The notes beneath the pieces are model-generated. The model had not been told where the DNA came from and ran no database searches. It saw only the letters and a list, made by a program, of their open reading frames with translations. From Ochrobactrum sp. RH2CCR150 (GTDB lineage: Bacteria; Pseudomonadota; Alphaproteobacteria; Rhizobiales; Rhizobiaceae): a stretch of DNA of 64,000 bases. Within the stretch, counting starts at the first letter, position 1; every line of letters begins with the position of its first letter. The stretch lies in the NCBI GenBank assembly GCA_014138095.1, contig JACGXE010000011.1, positions 1 through 64,000 of the forward strand, given 5' to 3'. Positions 61,330 to 64,000 of this stretch are shown here, one piece after another. The translations under genes and the position numbers were made by a program.

Positions 61330-61728
61330 TTGGTAACTGCCAAACCTCGCTCAACCAATCCGGCTTCAGTTGACGCGTCCAGAAACGCTTTTTGGCGCCT
61401 CCTTCTGTTTGTGGCGAGGCTGCCATTTGCCATTCTCGGTGTTTTCGCCCGTTCGATATTCTACAGCGCGTGGTATTTGGCCTTTTATCTCTTGTGCATG
61501 TTGCGGCCGTTCACCGGTATGTTGGTATTGGCCGCACTGGTCATGCTGCCGATGTCGATCGTCGTTTTTGCCCATCCCGATGCTGCTCACGGCATGCCGT
61601 TCTGGGCGTTCGGCCTGATGGGACTTGTCTTGGTCGCCTTTGCGCTCGGCTACACGCTTTTTGTCGACTGGATCACGCCACCGGGGGCCGAAGATCCGTT
61701 CGAACGTTATCGTCGCTCCGATCGTTAG
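61330..61728 (+). CDS. Small membrane protein, 132 aa
   Basis: About four membrane segments: LLLFVARLPFAILGVFAR, SAWYLAFYLLCML, GMLVLAALVMLPMSIVVF and FGLMGLVLVAFALGYTLFV. The start is TTG 61330 with GGAG upstream (CAGGAGATCAAG). The C-terminal tail is acidic then basic. No family is named; proteins of this shape are often found next to traG on Rhizobiales plasmids, so a transfer-linked role is possible. It converges on the traG gene. Confidence 0.6.
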   Translation: MVTAKPRSTNPASVDASRNAFWRLLLFVARLPFAILGVFARSIFYSAWYLAFYLLCMLRPFTGMLVLAALVMLPMSIVVFAHPDAAHGMPFWAFGLMGLVLVAFALGYTLFVDWITPPGAEDPFERYRRSDR

Positions 61729-61775
61729 CGGGAATGACGGTAATCAAGACGCCTGTGTTCACAGCAAATCACAGA

Positions 61776-63695
61776 TCAAAAATGTGGCTTCACGAACCGA
61801 TTGGCGCTTGCTGCGGCATCCATATCCTTCCGTCGGAAGTAGATCGCCCTGCCGCAGCGGATCGGACTGTGTCCTTGCACGATTATAATCTGCTCGTCTT
61901 TCCGCATCGATTGCGTGATTTCGTGTGGCATGATCAAGGGGCGGCGTTGGAAATTGACGTTTTCTGATTTGCGCGATGCGCCGTTCTTCATATCCCAGCC
62001 GATGTTGCGGGAACTTCCCTTCACCTCGACTGTCATCTCGCCACATTGGGCCGAGACATTGCGCGCTGTATCAAGCGCTTTGATTGCCGCATAGGACGTG
62101 AAGGCGCAGCCATCGATCCATGAGATCGCTCCGTCCTTTCCGAAGTGTCGTTCCAGTTGTCCAACGGATTGGTACATCAGCATCATGGATATGCCGTATT
62201 TGCGACCCCGATCGCGTGCTTCTTCCAGAACGCGCATGTAGCCGAGAAGGTCGACCTCATCGAGCATGAAGAGTGCCCGTCGTTTGAAGTGGCCGTCGGC
62301 CTGTATCATGGCGTTGATCAGCGCCCCGATGATCACTCGACCTATGCCCGGATAGGAGCGCAGGATTGACGCTGGGATGTTAAGAAACACATCCTTCTTG
62401 CCAGTGACGATGTCGCTCGGTTTGAAGGTATTACCGCAGACAAGTGCTGCATAATTGTCGAGCGAGAGCCATTGCGTGTCCTTCGAAGCGGTCGAATAAA
62501 CTCCGGAGAATGTCTGCTCGGTCATGTTGGTAAAGACCCCCAAGGTTTCCCGGATGAACGCCGAACCCGAATTCTCCTGAATGTCGCGCAGCATGGCGAG
62601 CACCGATGGCTCAGGTTCGGAAACGATCTGTCTCAGGCTGCGCAGATTTCGCCGACCTTCATATTCTGACGATAGCATCACATGTGCGAGCAGTCCTGTC
62701 AGGAGATTATGCGCCTGGCTTTGAAAGTAGGAGCCGGTCGAACTTTCGAAGCGTGCTGTGTCCGACAGGAGCATGTAGGCAACGCCGACGATGTCTTCTT
62801 CTCGTTTGCTTGAGGTTTCGATCCCGTCAAGTACGTTGAAGCCGATGAGTGGGTTTGTCGGATCGAGCACCATGACCTCCCGGTCGAGCTTGGCTGTGCG
62901 ATGCTCTACGACCATTGGCGCAACCTCGGTTGAGGGGTCGAGGCAGATCAGCGGTCCGGTATAGCGTAACGCCGTCGGCACGACATTGCTGGTGGTTTTG
63001 TAACCTCCCGATCCGGCAAAGAAGAGCATATGCGTGGAATCGAAATCCTGCCGATAGGTGAGGAGAGGTGCTTTGCCGCCTTGTCCCCAAGTGGCACGAT
63101 CATCTGGATCGAAGGGCAACTCGTGTACGATTTCCTTGTCTACGCGGTAACGCTCCCCGACAACGATCTCGCCATCAGATGGGAAGAGTGTCCCCGCAGC
63201 CGACATCGATAGCCAGTCGGCGTCGCCGAAGGCTGCGCGTCGGGCACGCTTGACCTGTCCGGGAACGACAGTGGCGATGCGTGCCGATGCAGCGACTGCC
63301 ATGAAGCCACACAACGCACCGACCACGACAACCATATCGAGATAGGAAAGTGCGGTGTCCCAGCTGACAAGACCGCGATCAACAGATGGAGCCAGACGCG
63401 CGTATTCTCGCAAGGCATAGAAGCCAACGACGCCGAGAAAGCACAGGAGGCTCATCATGGCTAACGGTCGCCGATGATGCATGGGCAAAGACCAGACCGT
63501 CAACAGTCCGGCGAGCGGTCCGAGCAGAAGTGCGGGTAACGGAGCGGCGCGCAGAAACCAATATGCTGTTTTGCCCGACATGCCGGTCGCCAATCCTGCC
63601 CACCGCCAGCCGATAATATAGACGGTGATTGCCGTGACAACGACCGGTACGAGGACGAGCAACAGGCTCGGGCTCAGTTTTCCCTTCAATGCCAT
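61776..63695 (-). CDS. traG: VirD4/TraG type IV coupling protein
   Basis: The ATPase that brings the relaxase-DNA complex to the VirB channel. Of 639 residues, N-terminal membrane segments fill about 8-135. The ATPase domain has a Walker A of the form GSGGYKTT (about 229-236), with Tyr where most P-loops have a small residue, Walker B ALFMLDEVDLLGYM at about 480, and MLMYQSVGQLERHFG. The C-terminal region has CGEMTVEVKGSSRN. It overlaps traD by 10 bp. Confidence 0.93.
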   Translation of the reverse strand: MALKGKLSPSLLLVLVPVVVTAITVYIIGWRWAGLATGMSGKTAYWFLRAAPLPALLLGPLAGLLTVWSLPMHHRRPLAMMSLLCFLGVVGFYALREYARLAPSVDRGLVSWDTALSYLDMVVVVGALCGFMAVAASARIATVVPGQVKRARRAAFGDADWLSMSAAGTLFPSDGEIVVGERYRVDKEIVHELPFDPDDRATWGQGGKAPLLTYRQDFDSTHMLFFAGSGGYKTTSNVVPTALRYTGPLICLDPSTEVAPMVVEHRTAKLDREVMVLDPTNPLIGFNVLDGIETSSKREEDIVGVAYMLLSDTARFESSTGSYFQSQAHNLLTGLLAHVMLSSEYEGRRNLRSLRQIVSEPEPSVLAMLRDIQENSGSAFIRETLGVFTNMTEQTFSGVYSTASKDTQWLSLDNYAALVCGNTFKPSDIVTGKKDVFLNIPASILRSYPGIGRVIIGALINAMIQADGHFKRRALFMLDEVDLLGYMRVLEEARDRGRKYGISMMLMYQSVGQLERHFGKDGAISWIDGCAFTSYAAIKALDTARNVSAQCGEMTVEVKGSSRNIGWDMKNGASRKSENVNFQRRPLIMPHEITQSMRKDEQIIIVQGHSPIRCGRAIYFRRKDMDAAASANRFVKPHF

Positions 63696-63955
63696 TCGCG
63701 CATCTCCCGGTCACGCACGGCCTCAACCTTCTGTACCTGGGACTTGAATGCCTCTTCGCCATTATCGCGTAGCCGCCGATATTCGGGAGAGTTCATTGTC
63801 ACGCGCGCCAGTTCAAGCAGGCCGCCGAGCAGGAACGCCCGGTCAGCCCTCGACAGTCCTGCCTTGACCACGATGCCACCAAGCAGGAATTGTTCGCGGG
63901 CTTCTAGTTTGCGGTCAGCCGTCATTTGAAATCGCCTTCGACGTTCCAGTGCCAC
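63686..63955 (-). CDS. traD: Conjugal transfer protein TraD
   Basis: A small protein of 89 residues (GTG 63955) or 79 residues (ATG 63925). The core EQFLLGGIVVKAGLSRADRA, then FLLGGLLELARVTM, matches the TraD proteins that sit before traG in Rhizobiales. The frame stays open to the window edge, so the true start may lie outside. It overlaps traG by 10 bp. A helper role in relaxosome docking is assumed for the family, not shown. Confidence 0.75.
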   Translation of the reverse strand: MALERRRRFQMTADRKLEAREQFLLGGIVVKAGLSRADRAFLLGGLLELARVTMNSPEYRRLRDNGEEAFKSQVQKVEAVRDREMREWH

Positions 63956-64000
63956 GATCCGTTGATCGACGTGCCGGAGCAGTTGAGCTAGAGGTCTTTT

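Overview
The window looks like a plasmid or chromid of an alphaproteobacterium in the Rhizobiales, most likely a Brucellaceae member (Ochrobactrum/Brucella type). The grounds are a repABC replication/partition operon, a VirB-type type IV secretion cluster, a TraG/TraD transfer pair, and a block of DUF-family genes (ParB-like, DUF932, DUF1173, strawberry-notch, Toprim, DUF2493, DUF736) that I associate with Rhizobiales plasmids. The species assignment is inference from protein flavour; no rRNA or tRNA gene was seen.

Layout. 1-889: end of an IS3-family element running off the left edge. 990-3380: an unknown protein and a membrane diguanylate cyclase. 3435-7116: repC, repB, repA on the minus strand, with a well-formed antisense ctRNA between repB and repC, four copies of a TTGACA-NN-TGTCAA palindrome (candidate parS) in and near the operon, a GreA-like factor and a serine resolvase. 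9400-13171: a group II intron with its reverse transcriptase directly abutting a frameshifted IS66-like transposase. 13884-20159: a large autotransporter with twelve 21-residue repeats, followed by a hybrid histidine kinase and a divergent LuxR-type regulator. 20174-25731: sbcCD, a MliC-like protein and a DUF4239 protein.

25732-36369 is a decayed accessory region. It holds a broken DUF1254 gene, a frameshifted acyltransferase, a degenerate second copy of a DUF1127 gene and of an L,D-transpeptidase 3' end, a SulP transporter with a ParB-like partner, an intact L,D-transpeptidase and DUF1127 gene, a GntR regulator divergent from a bile-acid-symporter-like carrier, a GntR stub, and an IS6-family transposase with an in-frame stop. 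36654-47489 carries trbM, virB1-virB5, an eexN-like lipoprotein gene, virB6, a virB7-position lipoprotein gene and virB8-virB11 in one tightly packed plus-strand operon, with a winged-helix regulator divergent from it. 47684-61728 is the plasmid-maintenance block with two toxin-antitoxin pairs (ParE/Phd and VapBC). 61776-64000 encodes the VirD4/TraG coupling protein and TraD.

How it works together: repABC replicates and segregates the replicon, ctRNA is expected to limit RepC, VirB1-11 plus VirD4 form the mating channel and coupling protein, and the toxin-antitoxin pairs and ParB-like proteins add stability. No relaxase gene or oriT was recognised, so DNA processing for transfer is probably encoded just outside the window. 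The least explained signal is a family of GC-rich leader hairpins placed just before the ribosome-binding sites of several maintenance genes; two of them cannot be terminators of an upstream plus-strand gene.
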